Below are positions 25,173 to 34,813 of a stretch of 64,000 nucleotides of DNA, piece by piece (within the stretch, counting starts at the first letter, position 1; every line of letters begins with the position of its first letter). The stretch covers positions 1 to 64,000 of the forward strand of contig CAYFNT010000005.1 of assembly GCA_964344565.1 (NCBI GenBank), given 5' to 3'. The translations under genes were made by a program, and so were the position numbers. Source of the DNA: JACNKJ01 sp964344565 (GTDB lineage Bacteria; Krumholzibacteriota; Krumholzibacteriia; JACNKJ01). Under the pieces are notes generated by a model. It saw nothing but the letters and a program-made list of their open reading frames with translations. It did not search any database and was not told the DNA's origin.

Positions 25173-26309
25173 ATGCCCTCCATAGCCTGGTATCGACGCC
25201 TGGGCCGACGTTCCAAACGCAAACAGCTTGTCGCGCAATGGCTTGACTCAGACGGTCTGGCTTTCGCGCCCCTGAAGGACTGGATGAGGTTCAGCCTCGC
25301 CCAGGGCGAGGACGGCGAAGTGGAAGCCGTCTTCGAGGACCTTCGCGACCTCCGGCGGGTGCCCGGCTCGGCCTTCCCCGAGCTGCTGGACATCTGTTAT
25401 CAGGGCCAGTTCCACGAGCAGGGCCTGAGACTGGCGGACGCCTGGATGGAGCGGGAACCCGACGCCTCCGGTCCCTACAACCACGCCGCCCGGCTCTACT
25501 CCCAGATGGGACGCTTCGAGCAGGCCCACGAGCTGCACCGCCTGGCCATGGCCCGCAGCGACGAGCCCGCCGAGAGCACCTACCAGTACGGCTGCACCCT
25601 GCTGCGGGAGAAGCGAGGCCAGGAGGCCGAGGCCGCCTTCCGGGAGGCCCTGGTTCTGGACCCGCGCCTGGGCAAGGCCTACACGAATCTCGGCTTCGCC
25701 CTGGATCGCAAGGGCGACACCGATGGAGCCATCCAGCAGTTCAAGCGGGCCATCCAACTCGATCCCTACAACGCCGCCGGACACTACAACCTCGGCGCCA
25801 TCTACGCCGAGCGCGGCGAGTTCGACCTGGCCATACGCCTTTTCAACAAGGCCCTGGAACTGGATCCCGCGAGTCAGGAGGGGCGCCTGAATCTGGGGCT
25901 CGCTCTCTTCAATTCCAACCGCCACGCCGACGCCATCGAGCAGTTCGAGAAGGCCCTGGCCCAGAAGCCGGGCAACGGCGAGGCCTGGTTCTTCCTGGGG
26001 GTGAGCCTGTCGCGCATGGGCGCGCACAATCGGGCCCTGGGCGCCTTCCAGAAGGCCCGCAGCTACTTCCCCGAAGACGCGCGTGTGCTGCATTACCTGG
26101 GACTCTGCCACGTGAACCGCAACGAGTACGGCAAGGCCCTGCCCATCTTCAAGCAGGTGCGCGAGCTCATGCCCGAGGACGGCCGCAACCACTACTACCT
26201 TGGCATCGTCTACGACAAGATGGGCGAGCGCGAACGGGCGGAGCGTTCCTATCGCAAGGCCGAGTCCCTGGGACATCGCATCCTCACCCGGGCCGCGGGG
26301 CAGTTCTAG
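25173..26309 (+). CDS. TPR-repeat protein (378 aa)
   Basis: At least seven consecutive tetratricopeptide repeats from about residue 100 on (DPRLGKAYTNLGFAL, DPYNAAGHYNLGAIY, DPASQEGRLNLGLAL and others), preceded by an N-terminal segment of about 100 residues without clear repeats. There is no signal peptide, so it is probably a cytoplasmic scaffold. GAGGAG 5 bases before the ATG at 25173 decides the start. It abuts uppP directly: the stop codon ends at 26309 and the uppP ATG begins at 26310. Specific partner unknown. Confidence 0.85.
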   Translation: MPSIAWYRRLGRRSKRKQLVAQWLDSDGLAFAPLKDWMRFSLAQGEDGEVEAVFEDLRDLRRVPGSAFPELLDICYQGQFHEQGLRLADAWMEREPDASGPYNHAARLYSQMGRFEQAHELHRLAMARSDEPAESTYQYGCTLLREKRGQEAEAAFREALVLDPRLGKAYTNLGFALDRKGDTDGAIQQFKRAIQLDPYNAAGHYNLGAIYAERGEFDLAIRLFNKALELDPASQEGRLNLGLALFNSNRHADAIEQFEKALAQKPGNGEAWFFLGVSLSRMGAHNRALGAFQKARSYFPEDARVLHYLGLCHVNRNEYGKALPIFKQVRELMPEDGRNHYYLGIVYDKMGERERAERSYRKAESLGHRILTRAAGQF

Positions 26310-27140
26310 ATGTCCATCTGGGACAGTTTCCTGCTCGGCCTCATCCAGGGCCTCACCGAATTCCTGCCCATCAGCAGCAGCGGGCACCTGACCCTCTTCG
26401 GCGCCTGGCTCGGCGCCTCGGCGGGGGAGGGCGATCCCTATCGCTTCTTCGTGGTGGCGACGCACTTCGGCACCCTGCTGGCCATCCTGCTCTACTATCG
26501 ACGGGATCTCGGCGAGCTCCTCGCCGCCTTCTTCCGCAGCCTCGGCCGCGGACTGCGACCTCTGGAAAAGGACATCCCCCGCATGAAGATGATCGCCATC
26601 ATCGTGGCGGGCACCGTGCCGGCGGTGATCGTGGGATTGACCCTCGACGACACCCTCGAGCGGCTCTTCACCGAGCCCTTGCCGGCGGCGATCTTCCTGA
26701 CGGTCACGGGCTTCATACTGCTGTCCACGAAGTGGACGGGGCCCAAGGCCGAAGGGCAGGTGGGCTGGCGCTCGGGGCTGCTCACGGGCGTCGCTCAGGC
26801 CTTCGCGATCCTGCCGGGCATCAGCCGCAGCGGCTCGACCATCTCCATGGCCCTGGCGGCGGGCATCGAACGCAAGGAGGCCGCCCGCTTCGCCTTCATC
26901 CTGGCCATTCCGGCTCTCATGGGCGCGGCGCTCTTCGACACGCTCAAGATCGAATCGCTGGCTTCGGTGGACTGGCCGGTGATCCTCGTGGGCACGGTCA
27001 CGGCCTTCGTGTCGGGCTACCTCTCGCTGGTCTGGCTCATCCGCCTGCTGGCGCGGCAGAGCTTCTGGAAGTTCGCCTTCTACTGCTGGGGGCTGAGCCT
27101 CTTCGCCCTGTTGATGATCGCCACCGGCCACCTCGGCTGA
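26310..27140 (+). CDS. uppP: Undecaprenyl-diphosphatase UppP (276 aa)
   Basis: Integral membrane phosphatase (BacA family) that regenerates undecaprenyl phosphate for the MraY/MurG pathway and confers bacitracin tolerance. The signature regions are present: LGLIQGLTEFLPISSSGHL near 6-24 and a second LLTGVAQAFAILPGISRSGSTIS near 153-175, with eight or so transmembrane helices. Full length. Confidence 0.96.
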   Translation: MSIWDSFLLGLIQGLTEFLPISSSGHLTLFGAWLGASAGEGDPYRFFVVATHFGTLLAILLYYRRDLGELLAAFFRSLGRGLRPLEKDIPRMKMIAIIVAGTVPAVIVGLTLDDTLERLFTEPLPAAIFLTVTGFILLSTKWTGPKAEGQVGWRSGLLTGVAQAFAILPGISRSGSTISMALAAGIERKEAARFAFILAIPALMGAALFDTLKIESLASVDWPVILVGTVTAFVSGYLSLVWLIRLLARQSFWKFAFYCWGLSLFALLMIATGHLG

Positions 27141-27354
27141 TCCGCCGGCGCGGTTCCCCAAGCAAATCCAGCTCGACCCCGCGGGACCGAAGCCCCCTCT
27201 CCTCCATTCCACGCCTATCGTCGAGAACACTGTTGACATGCAGGACCCCGTCGAGTTAACGTCGCTTATATTCCTACCAAAAGGTAGGAATATCGGAATG
27301 GCTAAACGTCTGAAACAATAAACGTTAGGGACGATAACTCGATCCGAGGCTTCC
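27141..27354 (+). promoter_or_regulatory. Control region of the nitrate reductase operon
   Basis: No gene here. A TTGACA -35-like hexamer is at 27233-27238 but no good -10 lies 17 bases on. A TATATT hexamer at 27267-27272 falls inside the large palindrome at 27268-27293. Two direct TAAACGT repeats (27303-27309 and 27319-27325) follow, 16 bases apart. The layout suggests a regulated, activator-dependent promoter. Confidence 0.45.
27268..27293. promoter_or_regulatory. Perfect operator-like palindrome upstream of the nar operon
   Basis: ATATTCCTACC (27268-27278) and GGTAGGAATAT (27283-27293) are perfect inverted repeats separated by AAAA. No T-run follows on either strand, so it is not a terminator. 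It overlaps a -10-like TATATT and lies 62 bases before the first gene. It is not an FNR box (no TTGAT-N4-ATCAA). A dimeric regulator, for example an Rrf2- or MarR-type nitrogen-oxide sensor, is a plausible ligand; the identity is unknown. Confidence 0.7.
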
Positions 27355-28314
27355 ATGCTGGACAGGCTTCAAGCGCTCAAGACCGGGGTGAGGCGACCAT
27401 CCCCCAGACACTCGATCCGGTGTCCCAGGAAGAGATTCCGGCGACGGGAATCCTTGCTCGTCGGCCTCCTGGCCCTGCTGCTACCCGCTTTCCTGAGCGC
27501 TCAGACCTCACCGAGAGAGATGTTCAGGACCAGTTGCACCGCCTGTCACACCATCGGCGGAGGCAGGCTGGTCGGACCCGATCTCAAGGACGTTTCACAG
27601 AGGCAGGAGAGGGCCTGGCTGGTGGAGTTCATCGTCGACCCTCAGTCGAAGATCGAGTCCCAGGATCCCTATGCCCTGCAGATCCTCGCGGAGGCGAAGG
27701 GCGTGCAGATGGTGCCCGTGCCGGGCGTCACCGCCCAGGTCGCCGAGTCCCTGCTGGATCTGATCGATGCGGAATCGACTCTGGAGAAATCCGAGTTCTC
27801 CGGTCCCGAAAAACTCAGGGACCCGACCCCCGAGGACGCCCTGGCGGGCGGGCAGCTCTTCACGGGCGAGCGAACCCTGTTGGCGGGCGGTCCGGCCTGC
27901 ATTTCCTGTCACCTGGTAAGCGGCCTCGGAGGATTGGGTGGAGGAAGGCTGGGCCCCGACCTGACCAAGGCCGGCGAGCGCCTGGGGGGGCTGGTCGGGC
28001 TCTACACCTGGCTGAAGTCGCCTCCCACCGCCCAGATGAAGGCCACCTTCCAGAAGCATCCCCTGGCCGACGATGAGGTCTTCGCCCTGTCCGCCTACCT
28101 GGGCGAGGTCGCGGAAGGTCGCGAGACCCGGGTCTTCAGCGACATGACGACCGTCACCTTCGGAAGCATCGGTCTGATCGGCGCGATGGTGGTCTTCGTC
28201 AGCTTCGGCGGCTTCTGGTGGGGGCGCCTGGGCAGGGTCCGCGTTCCCATGATCAAGGCGGCCAACCGCAGATCTCGTCGCATCGAGCTTCACTCGGGAG
28301 GAAAGAATGGCTAA
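27355..28314 (+). CDS. narC: Membrane-anchored diheme cytochrome c of the nitrate reductase operon, NarC-like (319 aa)
   Basis: Two CXXCH heme c sites, C61TACH65 and C182ISCH186. Each begins a cytochrome c-like domain. A very basic N-region of about 31 residues precedes a signal/anchor core (about 34-49), and a C-terminal transmembrane helix lies at about 266-288, so the hemes face the periplasm. The same order, cytochrome c then narGHJI then narK genes, is known from the Thermus nar operon, where NarC feeds electrons to the reductase. By analogy this protein may link the quinol pool or other donors to NarI. It overlaps narG by 8 bases. Confidence 0.85.
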   Translation: MLDRLQALKTGVRRPSPRHSIRCPRKRFRRRESLLVGLLALLLPAFLSAQTSPREMFRTSCTACHTIGGGRLVGPDLKDVSQRQERAWLVEFIVDPQSKIESQDPYALQILAEAKGVQMVPVPGVTAQVAESLLDLIDAESTLEKSEFSGPEKLRDPTPEDALAGGQLFTGERTLLAGGPACISCHLVSGLGGLGGGRLGPDLTKAGERLGGLVGLYTWLKSPPTAQMKATFQKHPLADDEVFALSAYLGEVAEGRETRVFSDMTTVTFGSIGLIGAMVVFVSFGGFWWGRLGRVRVPMIKAANRRSRRIELHSGGKNG

Positions 28315-31300
28315 GGACAAGGGGCGCGTTCCCTGGATCACGGACAAGGTATCGCCCGAATCCCGAGGTTGGGAGGAGTTCTATCGGAATCGCTGGCAGC
28401 ACGACAAGGTGGTGCGAAGCACCCATGGCGTGAACTGCACCGGCAGCTGCACATGGAACATCTTCGTGAAGGATGGCATCGTCACCTGGGAGATGCAGGG
28501 CACGGACTACCCCAGCCTCGAGAAGAGCCTACCTCCCTACGAGCCGCGTGGTTGCCAGCGCGGCATTTCCTATTCCTGGTACCTCTACAGTCCGCTGCGT
28601 GTGAAGTATCCCTATATCCGCGGCGTACTTCTGGACCTCTGGAAGCAGGTCCGACTGGTGCACGAGGATCCCGTCGAGGCCTGGGAGTCGCTGGTGAGCA
28701 ATCCCCAGGAGCGCAAGCGCTGGCAGGAGGCCAGGGGCAAGGGCGGATTCCGCCGGACCGATTGGGACACCGTGCTCGAGATCATGGCCGCGGCGAACAT
28801 CCATACCATCAAGAAACACGGCCCGGACCGGATCGCGGGCTTCTCGCCGATTCCGGCCATGTCCATGATCAGCTATGCGGCGGGTTCCCGCATGCTGCAG
28901 CTCATGGGGGGCATCTCCCTCTCCTTCTATGACTGGTACTGCGACCTTCCCAATGCCTCCCCGGAGGCATGGGGCGAGCAGACCGACGTGAACGAGTCGG
29001 CGGACTGGTACAACGCGAAGCTGCTGGCCGTCATGGGCTCGAACCTCAACATGACGCGCACGCCGGACTGCCACTTCGCGGCGGAGGCCCGCCACAACGG
29101 CACGAAGATGTACGTCTTCGCCCCCGACTTCAACCAGGTCGCCAAGTACGCCGACCAGTGGGTGCCCATCAACGCGGGACAGGACGGCGCCTGGTGGATG
29201 GCGGTCAATCACGTCCTGCTCAAGGAGTTCCACCACGAGCGGAAGGTGCCCTATTTCGACGACTACACCAAACGCTACACGGACGCCCCCTTCCTGGTGG
29301 AGCTCGACGAGGCGGGCGCGGAGCGCAAGCCTGGCAAGCTCCTGCGCGCGGGACGGCTGGACCGCTACGCCGATGTCGAGCACGGCGAGTGGAAGATGCT
29401 GGTCTGGGACGCCGGGGAGGGGCAGCCCAAGATGCCCGGCGGCAGTTCGGGATTCCGCTGGGCCGACCGGGAGAAGGGTCATTGGAACCTGAAGCTGGAG
29501 GACCCCACCGACGGCAGCCCCATCGATCCCCGCCTCACTTTCCTCGAGGAGCACGACGAGGTGGTGCAGGTGCGCCTCGACGATTTCGGGGAGGGCCAGA
29601 CCCTCGGCCGCGGAGTTCCCGCCAAGCGCGTCGCCACCTCCGACGGGGGCACGGTTCTGGTGGCCACCGTCTACGACCTTCTCATGGCCCAGTACGGCGT
29701 GCCCCGGGGCCTGGAGGGCGCCTACCCCGAGAGCTATGACGACGACGCTCAACCCTACACTCCAGCCTGGGCCGAGAAGTACACGGGCATCGGGCGCGAG
29801 GACCTCATCCAGTTCGCCAGGGAATGGGGTAAGACGGCCGAGAACACCGACGGAAAGTGCACCATCATCATCGGCGCGGGTATCAACCACTGGTACCACG
29901 CGAACCTCATGTACCGGGCCGGCATCCACGCGCTCATGTTCTGCGGCTGCGTGGGCGTGAACGGCGGCGGCCTCGCCCACTACGTGGGACAGGAGAAGCT
30001 GGCTCCCGGCGAGCCCTGGGGCGCCATCGCCTTCGGCAAGGACTGGTACGGCGCATCCCGGCTCCAGAACGCACCGAGCTGGCACTATGTCCACACTGAC
30101 CAGTGGCGCTACGAAAGGTCCTTCACCGACTACCACACGGTACCGTCCGATCAGGAAGAGGGATCCCTCGCCAAGGGACACACGATGGACGTGCAGGTGC
30201 AGGCGGTGAAGAGCGGCTGGATGCCCTTCTATCCCCAGTTCGACAAGAACAGCCTGGAACTGGCCAGGGAGGCGGCCGAGGCGGGGGCGAAGGACGAGTC
30301 CGAGATCGTCCGGCACGTGGTCGATGAACTGAAATCGAAGAAGCTGAAGTTCTCGGTGGAGGATCCCGACGCGGAGGAGAACTGGCCGCGGGTCTGGTAC
30401 ATCTGGCGAGGCAACGCCCTGATGTCCTCAAGCAAGGGACACGAGTACTTCCTCAAGCACTACCTGGGAACCCACACCAACGCCATCGCCGATGACTACG
30501 CGAAGGACTCCGTGAAGGAGGTCGCCTGGCACGAGCACGCCCCGCAGGGGAAGATGGATCTCGTCGTGGATCTCAATTTCCGCATGGACACCTCCGCGCT
30601 CTACTCGGACATCGTTCTGCCAGCGGCCACCTGGTACGAGAAGGCCGATCTGAACTCGACGGACATGCACAGCTTCATCCATCCACTGTCGGCGGCCGTG
30701 CCTCCCTGCTGGGAGTCCAAGAGCGACTGGCAGATCTTCAGGGCCATCGCCGAGAAGTTCTCGAAACTGGCCGAGAAGCACTTCCCCGAGAAGGTCCGGG
30801 ACGTCGTGGCCGTTCCGCTCGCCCACGATTCTCCCGCCGAGATCGCGCAGCCCGAGATCAAGGACTGGACGAAAGGCGAGGTGGAGGCCCTTCCCGGAAA
30901 AACCATGCCCGGCATCAAGGTCGTGGAGAGGGACTACCGGAATCTTCACAATCAGTACGTCAGCTTCGGACCACTCGCCCGCGCCAACGGCCTCGGCGCC
31001 CACGGCACCCACTACGGAATCGAGGATCACTACGACGAGATCCTGGAGACTCCGGCCACGGTGGAGTGGGGGGGCGGGAGGTATCCCTCCCTGCTGGAGG
31101 ACCAGGAGGTCTGCGACGTCATCCTGAAGCTGGCCACCGTCACCAACGGCGAACTGGCCTATCGTTCCTACAAGGACATGGAAAAGCGCACGGGGCTGCC
31201 CCTGGCCCACCTGGTCGAGAAGAGCCGCTCGGTTCGCACCGACTACAAGGGCATCCAGACCCGTCCCATGCGCTTCGTGAACAGTCCCATGTGGTCTGGC

Positions 31301-32008
31301 CTCATCGAGGACGGGCGGGCCTACTCGCCCTTCACCTATAACAAGGAGGCCCTGGTGCCGTGGCGCACGCTCACGGGGCGCCAGCACTTCTATCTGGATC
31401 ACCAGGGCTACCGGCAGTTCGGCGAGCACCTGCCGACCTACAAGCCCAAGCCCCTGCCGACCCAATACGCGGACCTTCGCGTGACGGATCCCGGAGAGAT
31501 CGCCGAGAAGGGTCTGCCCGTGGATCTCAGCGGGCCCCATGGGGGGGCGGCCTCGATCATGCTGAACTATCTGACGCCCCACGGGAAGTGGCACATCCAC
31601 TCGACCTACGGCGACAACCATCGCATGACGACCCTGTCCCGCGGTATCGAGCCCTTCTGGATGAACCACATGGACGCCAAGAGCATCGGCGTGGTCGACA
31701 ACGACTGGGTGGAGGTCCACAACGATCACGGCGTGGTCGTCACTCGAGCCGCCGTGAGCGCGCGCATCCCGAGAGGCATCTGCATCATCTACCACTCGCC
31801 CGAGCGCACCCTCGGGGTGCCCAAGTCGCCCCTGCGAAAGGGCAAGCGGGCGGGGGGACACAACAGCCTCACGCGGACCCGTCTCAAGCCGAACCTGATG
31901 GTCGGCGGCTACGGGCAGTTCACCTATCACTTCAACTACTGGGGCCCGGTCGGCTGCAACCGCGACACGCACATCATCGTGCGCAAGCTTCCCAAACTCG
32001 ACTGGTAG
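28307..32008 (+). CDS. narG: Respiratory nitrate reductase alpha subunit NarG (1233 aa)
   Basis: Molybdo-bis-PGD catalytic subunit reducing nitrate to nitrite. The N-terminal FS0 cluster ligands are H40, C44, C48 and C83, the His-plus-three-Cys pattern of NarG. YDWYCDLPNASPEAWGEQTD at about 208-227 contains the aspartate (D213) aligning with the Mo ligand of E. coli NarG. No twin-arginine leader is present, consistent with a cytoplasm-facing enzyme. GGGAGG precedes the ATG. No molybdopterin biosynthesis gene is in the window. Confidence 0.97.
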   Translation: MAKDKGRVPWITDKVSPESRGWEEFYRNRWQHDKVVRSTHGVNCTGSCTWNIFVKDGIVTWEMQGTDYPSLEKSLPPYEPRGCQRGISYSWYLYSPLRVKYPYIRGVLLDLWKQVRLVHEDPVEAWESLVSNPQERKRWQEARGKGGFRRTDWDTVLEIMAAANIHTIKKHGPDRIAGFSPIPAMSMISYAAGSRMLQLMGGISLSFYDWYCDLPNASPEAWGEQTDVNESADWYNAKLLAVMGSNLNMTRTPDCHFAAEARHNGTKMYVFAPDFNQVAKYADQWVPINAGQDGAWWMAVNHVLLKEFHHERKVPYFDDYTKRYTDAPFLVELDEAGAERKPGKLLRAGRLDRYADVEHGEWKMLVWDAGEGQPKMPGGSSGFRWADREKGHWNLKLEDPTDGSPIDPRLTFLEEHDEVVQVRLDDFGEGQTLGRGVPAKRVATSDGGTVLVATVYDLLMAQYGVPRGLEGAYPESYDDDAQPYTPAWAEKYTGIGREDLIQFAREWGKTAENTDGKCTIIIGAGINHWYHANLMYRAGIHALMFCGCVGVNGGGLAHYVGQEKLAPGEPWGAIAFGKDWYGASRLQNAPSWHYVHTDQWRYERSFTDYHTVPSDQEEGSLAKGHTMDVQVQAVKSGWMPFYPQFDKNSLELAREAAEAGAKDESEIVRHVVDELKSKKLKFSVEDPDAEENWPRVWYIWRGNALMSSSKGHEYFLKHYLGTHTNAIADDYAKDSVKEVAWHEHAPQGKMDLVVDLNFRMDTSALYSDIVLPAATWYEKADLNSTDMHSFIHPLSAAVPPCWESKSDWQIFRAIAEKFSKLAEKHFPEKVRDVVAVPLAHDSPAEIAQPEIKDWTKGEVEALPGKTMPGIKVVERDYRNLHNQYVSFGPLARANGLGAHGTHYGIEDHYDEILETPATVEWGGGRYPSLLEDQEVCDVILKLATVTNGELAYRSYKDMEKRTGLPLAHLVEKSRSVRTDYKGIQTRPMRFVNSPMWSGLIEDGRAYSPFTYNKEALVPWRTLTGRQHFYLDHQGYRQFGEHLPTYKPKPLPTQYADLRVTDPGEIAEKGLPVDLSGPHGGAASIMLNYLTPHGKWHIHSTYGDNHRMTTLSRGIEPFWMNHMDAKSIGVVDNDWVEVHNDHGVVVTRAAVSARIPRGICIIYHSPERTLGVPKSPLRKGKRAGGHNSLTRTRLKPNLMVGGYGQFTYHFNYWGPVGCNRDTHIIVRKLPKLDW

Positions 32009-32021
32009 GCAAGGAGTCAGC

Positions 32022-33512
32022 ATGGAAGTTCGATCCCAGATCTCGATGGTTTTCCACCTGGACAAGTGCATCGGCTGCCACACATGCAGCATCGCCTGCA
32101 AGAATATCTGGACCGATCGCAAGGGCACCGAATACATGTGGTGGAACAATGTGGAGACGAAGCCCGGCACCGGCTATCCCTCCAAGTGGGAGGACCAGGG
32201 CATCTACCACGGGGGCTGGGAGTCCAAGGGCGGCAAGCCGCGCCTGAGGTCGACGAGCAAGACCCGGTCGCTGGTGAACATCTTCCATCATCCTCATCAG
32301 CCCACCCTCGACGAGTACTACGAACCCTGGACCTACAAGTACGAGGATCTCTTCAACGCCCCCCAGGGAGACGACCAGCCCACGGCCAGGCCGATCTCGA
32401 TGGTCACCGGCGAGTTCATCGACATCAAGGCCGGTCCCAACTGGGACGACGACCTGGGCGGATCGGAGGTCTACGCCGCCAACGATCCCAATCTCGATTC
32501 CCTGAGCCAGGAGGAGCGCGACCAGCTCTCCGCGATCGAAAGGCTGGTCTTCTTCTACTTTCCCCGGATCTGCAATCACTGCATCAATCCGGCCTGCGTC
32601 GCGTCATGCCCGTCCGGCGCTCTCTACAAGCGCGGGGAGGACGGCATCGTCCTCATCGACCAGAAGAACTGCCGTGGATGGCGATACTGCGTCGCGGCCT
32701 GTCCCTACAAGAAGACCTACTACAATTGGTCCACGGGAAAGTCGGAGAAGTGCATCCTGTGCTTCCCTCGAGTGGAGACCGGGCAGGCGCCGGCCTGCTT
32801 CCACTCCTGCGTGGGACGCATCCGCTACCTGGGGGTGCTGCTCTACGACGCGGAGAAGATCGAGAGCGTCGCCGGACTCCCGGACGACCAGCTGATCGAG
32901 GCGCAGCGCGAGGCCATCCTCGATCCCCACGATCCGGAGGTGATCGAAGCCGCCAGGAACAGCGGCGTGGCGGACAGCATGGTCGAGTACGCCCAGAAGT
33001 CGCCCGTCTACAAGTTCGTGAAGGAATGGAAGATCGCCCTGCCTCCTCACATCGAGTACCGAACCCTGCCCATGCTCTTCTACGTGCCGCCCCTCTCGCC
33101 GGTGATGCACCGGCAGACGGGGGAGACGGTCACCCGCGTCTCCGACCGATTCTTCCACGAGATCGACGAGGCCCGCGTGCCCATGCAGTTCCTGGCCAAC
33201 CTCTTCGGGGCCGGAGACACCGAGCCCCTTCGCTATGCGCTGCGCAAGCAGATGGCGGTGAGGATGATGCGCAGGGGCATCACCGTGGGCGACCAGAGCG
33301 AGGGGGACGTGGCCCAGGCTCTGAAGCAGGCCGACAGCTCCGCGGAGGAGGCCGAGGCCATCTACCGGCTCACCTCGCTCTGCACCTTCGACGAGCGCTT
33401 CGTCATTCCGCCCTCGCAGCGAGAGTTCGCCATCGAGGCCATGGCCGATCCCCTCGAGCACAAGCAGAAGGTGGGCTTCGGCTTCGTCGAAGGCCCGGAG
33501 CGTGGGAAATGA
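32022..33512 (+). CDS. narH: Respiratory nitrate reductase beta subunit NarH (496 aa)
   Basis: Electron-transfer subunit with four iron-sulfur clusters. The N-terminal set CIGCHTCSIACKN is near 16-28. The central set includes CNHCINPACVASCPSGAL near 184-201 and NCRGWRYCVAACP, where tryptophan replaces the second cysteine as in the [3Fe-4S] centre of NarH. A further set is CILCFPRVETGQAPACFHSC. It starts 14 bases after narG with AAGGAG upstream and overlaps narJ by 4 bases. Confidence 0.97.
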   Translation: MEVRSQISMVFHLDKCIGCHTCSIACKNIWTDRKGTEYMWWNNVETKPGTGYPSKWEDQGIYHGGWESKGGKPRLRSTSKTRSLVNIFHHPHQPTLDEYYEPWTYKYEDLFNAPQGDDQPTARPISMVTGEFIDIKAGPNWDDDLGGSEVYAANDPNLDSLSQEERDQLSAIERLVFFYFPRICNHCINPACVASCPSGALYKRGEDGIVLIDQKNCRGWRYCVAACPYKKTYYNWSTGKSEKCILCFPRVETGQAPACFHSCVGRIRYLGVLLYDAEKIESVAGLPDDQLIEAQREAILDPHDPEVIEAARNSGVADSMVEYAQKSPVYKFVKEWKIALPPHIEYRTLPMLFYVPPLSPVMHRQTGETVTRVSDRFFHEIDEARVPMQFLANLFGAGDTEPLRYALRKQMAVRMMRRGITVGDQSEGDVAQALKQADSSAEEAEAIYRLTSLCTFDERFVIPPSQREFAIEAMADPLEHKQKVGFGFVEGPERGK

Positions 33513-34069
33513 TTCAGGTCGCCGGCGAGCCCTTCGCGCAGCTGTCCTGCTTCCTGGACTATCCGGATGAGTCGCTCGCGGGACGTCTCTCCGATTCACT
33601 GCCGGGGCTGCGAGACTGGAATTCCGGAGTTGCGGGGGCTCTCGAGGCATTCCTGCGCGATTCGAGGGACCTGTCCACCACGCAGATGGAGGAACTCTAC
33701 ACGCGGACCTTCGACATCAATCCGGCCTGCACCCTGGAGATCGGCTGGATCCTCTACGGCCAGCAGTACGAGCGGGGCGCCTTCCTCGTCCGCATGAGGG
33801 AGTTGCTGAGGGATCACGGAATCGGGGAAACGTCGGAGCTTCCCGATCATCTGACCCTGGTGCTCAGGCTCCTCGACCGCATGGATCCCGAAGAGGCGGA
33901 CAGCTTCTGCCGGGAGAAGCTCCATCCCGCGCTCGGGAAGATGCGGGAGGGTTTCGCGGATCCGGAGAATCCATATTCCTTCGTCCTGGAGGCGGTCGAG
34001 CTCGCACTGAGAAGCTTCCTGGGGCCGGGCGATGGCGACGAGAAACACGAAATCGAGGAGAGAAGATGA
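33509..34069 (+). CDS. narJ: Nitrate reductase assembly chaperone NarJ (186 aa)
   Basis: System-specific chaperone of the TorD/NarJ family that binds the NarG N-terminus and permits cofactor insertion and attachment to NarI. It is all-helical and shows the family's LSCFLDYPDE and ELYTRTFDINPACTLEIGW segments and the ELPDHLTLVLRLL helix. The start at 33509 overlaps the narH stop and the end overlaps narI, as in canonical narGHJI operons. Confidence 0.92.
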   Translation: MIQVAGEPFAQLSCFLDYPDESLAGRLSDSLPGLRDWNSGVAGALEAFLRDSRDLSTTQMEELYTRTFDINPACTLEIGWILYGQQYERGAFLVRMRELLRDHGIGETSELPDHLTLVLRLLDRMDPEEADSFCREKLHPALGKMREGFADPENPYSFVLEAVELALRSFLGPGDGDEKHEIEERR

Positions 34070-34794
34070 TCCTGGCAACCGGCGTGACGGGTAGCGCTGT
34101 TTTCGGCTACCTCGATCAATTCCTTTTCGGGGCGCTGCCCTACCTGTCTATCATGCTCTTCTTCCTGGTGACCATCGTTCGCTACAGAGGAAAGCCCTAC
34201 ACCTATTCCAGTCTTTCCTCGCAGTTCCTTGAGAATCGCGCGCACTTCTGGGGCCTCGTTCCCTTCCACTACGGGTTGATCATCGTGCTGCTCGGACATC
34301 TGGTGGCATTCCTCGTTCCACGATCGGTGCTGGCCTGGAACGCCGTGCCTCTCAGACTCTACATCCTCGAGGTGTCGGCGCTCATCTTCGGATTCCTGGC
34401 CCTGATCGGCTTCGTGATCAGCCAGTGGCGCAGGCTCTCTGGAACCAGGATCCGGAGGGTCACGACCGCCGGGGACTGGATCCTGAACGTCCTGCTCCTC
34501 TTCCAGATCGCAAGCGGTGTCTACGTGGCCATCTTTCACGGATGGGGCTCCTCCTGGTACGCCGCCACGGCGACGCCCTATCTGAGATCCATCTGGATGC
34601 TGCATCCGGAGACCTCCCTGGTGACGGCCATGCCGCTGATGGTCAAGCTTCACATCATCACGGCTTACCTGATCATCGCGGTCTTCCCCTTCACGCGGCT
34701 CGTTCACGCTCTCGTCGCGCCACTGCACTACCTGATCCGCCGAAGGCAGGTCGTGCGCTGGTATCGCGATCCCGTCCGCCGCCACGATGGTTGA
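34066..34794 (+). CDS. narI: Respiratory nitrate reductase gamma subunit NarI (242 aa)
   Basis: Diheme b membrane subunit oxidising quinol. About five transmembrane helices. Candidate heme histidines occur in HFWGLVPFHYGLIIVLLGH (about 60-78) and in VKLHIITAYLIIAVFPFTRLVH (about 193-214), in the helices used by E. coli NarI. Normal length. The last 8 bases overlap an in-frame but unlikely upstream start of narK1. Confidence 0.94.
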   Translation: MILATGVTGSAVFGYLDQFLFGALPYLSIMLFFLVTIVRYRGKPYTYSSLSSQFLENRAHFWGLVPFHYGLIIVLLGHLVAFLVPRSVLAWNAVPLRLYILEVSALIFGFLALIGFVISQWRRLSGTRIRRVTTAGDWILNVLLLFQIASGVYVAIFHGWGSSWYAATATPYLRSIWMLHPETSLVTAMPLMVKLHIITAYLIIAVFPFTRLVHALVAPLHYLIRRRQVVRWYRDPVRRHDG

Positions 34795-34813
34795 ATCCAA
34801 GAGGAGTCGAAGA

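Noticed and set aside
27141..27354. FNR box for the nitrate operon
   Set aside because: No TTGAT-N4-ATCAA or close variant is present on either strand; only the other palindrome is seen.
28307..33512. Nitrite oxidoreductase (NxrAB) instead of nitrate reductase
   Set aside because: NarG and NarH are accompanied by narJ, narI and narK, there is no Tat leader, and the residues around D213 match the cytoplasm-facing NarG type.
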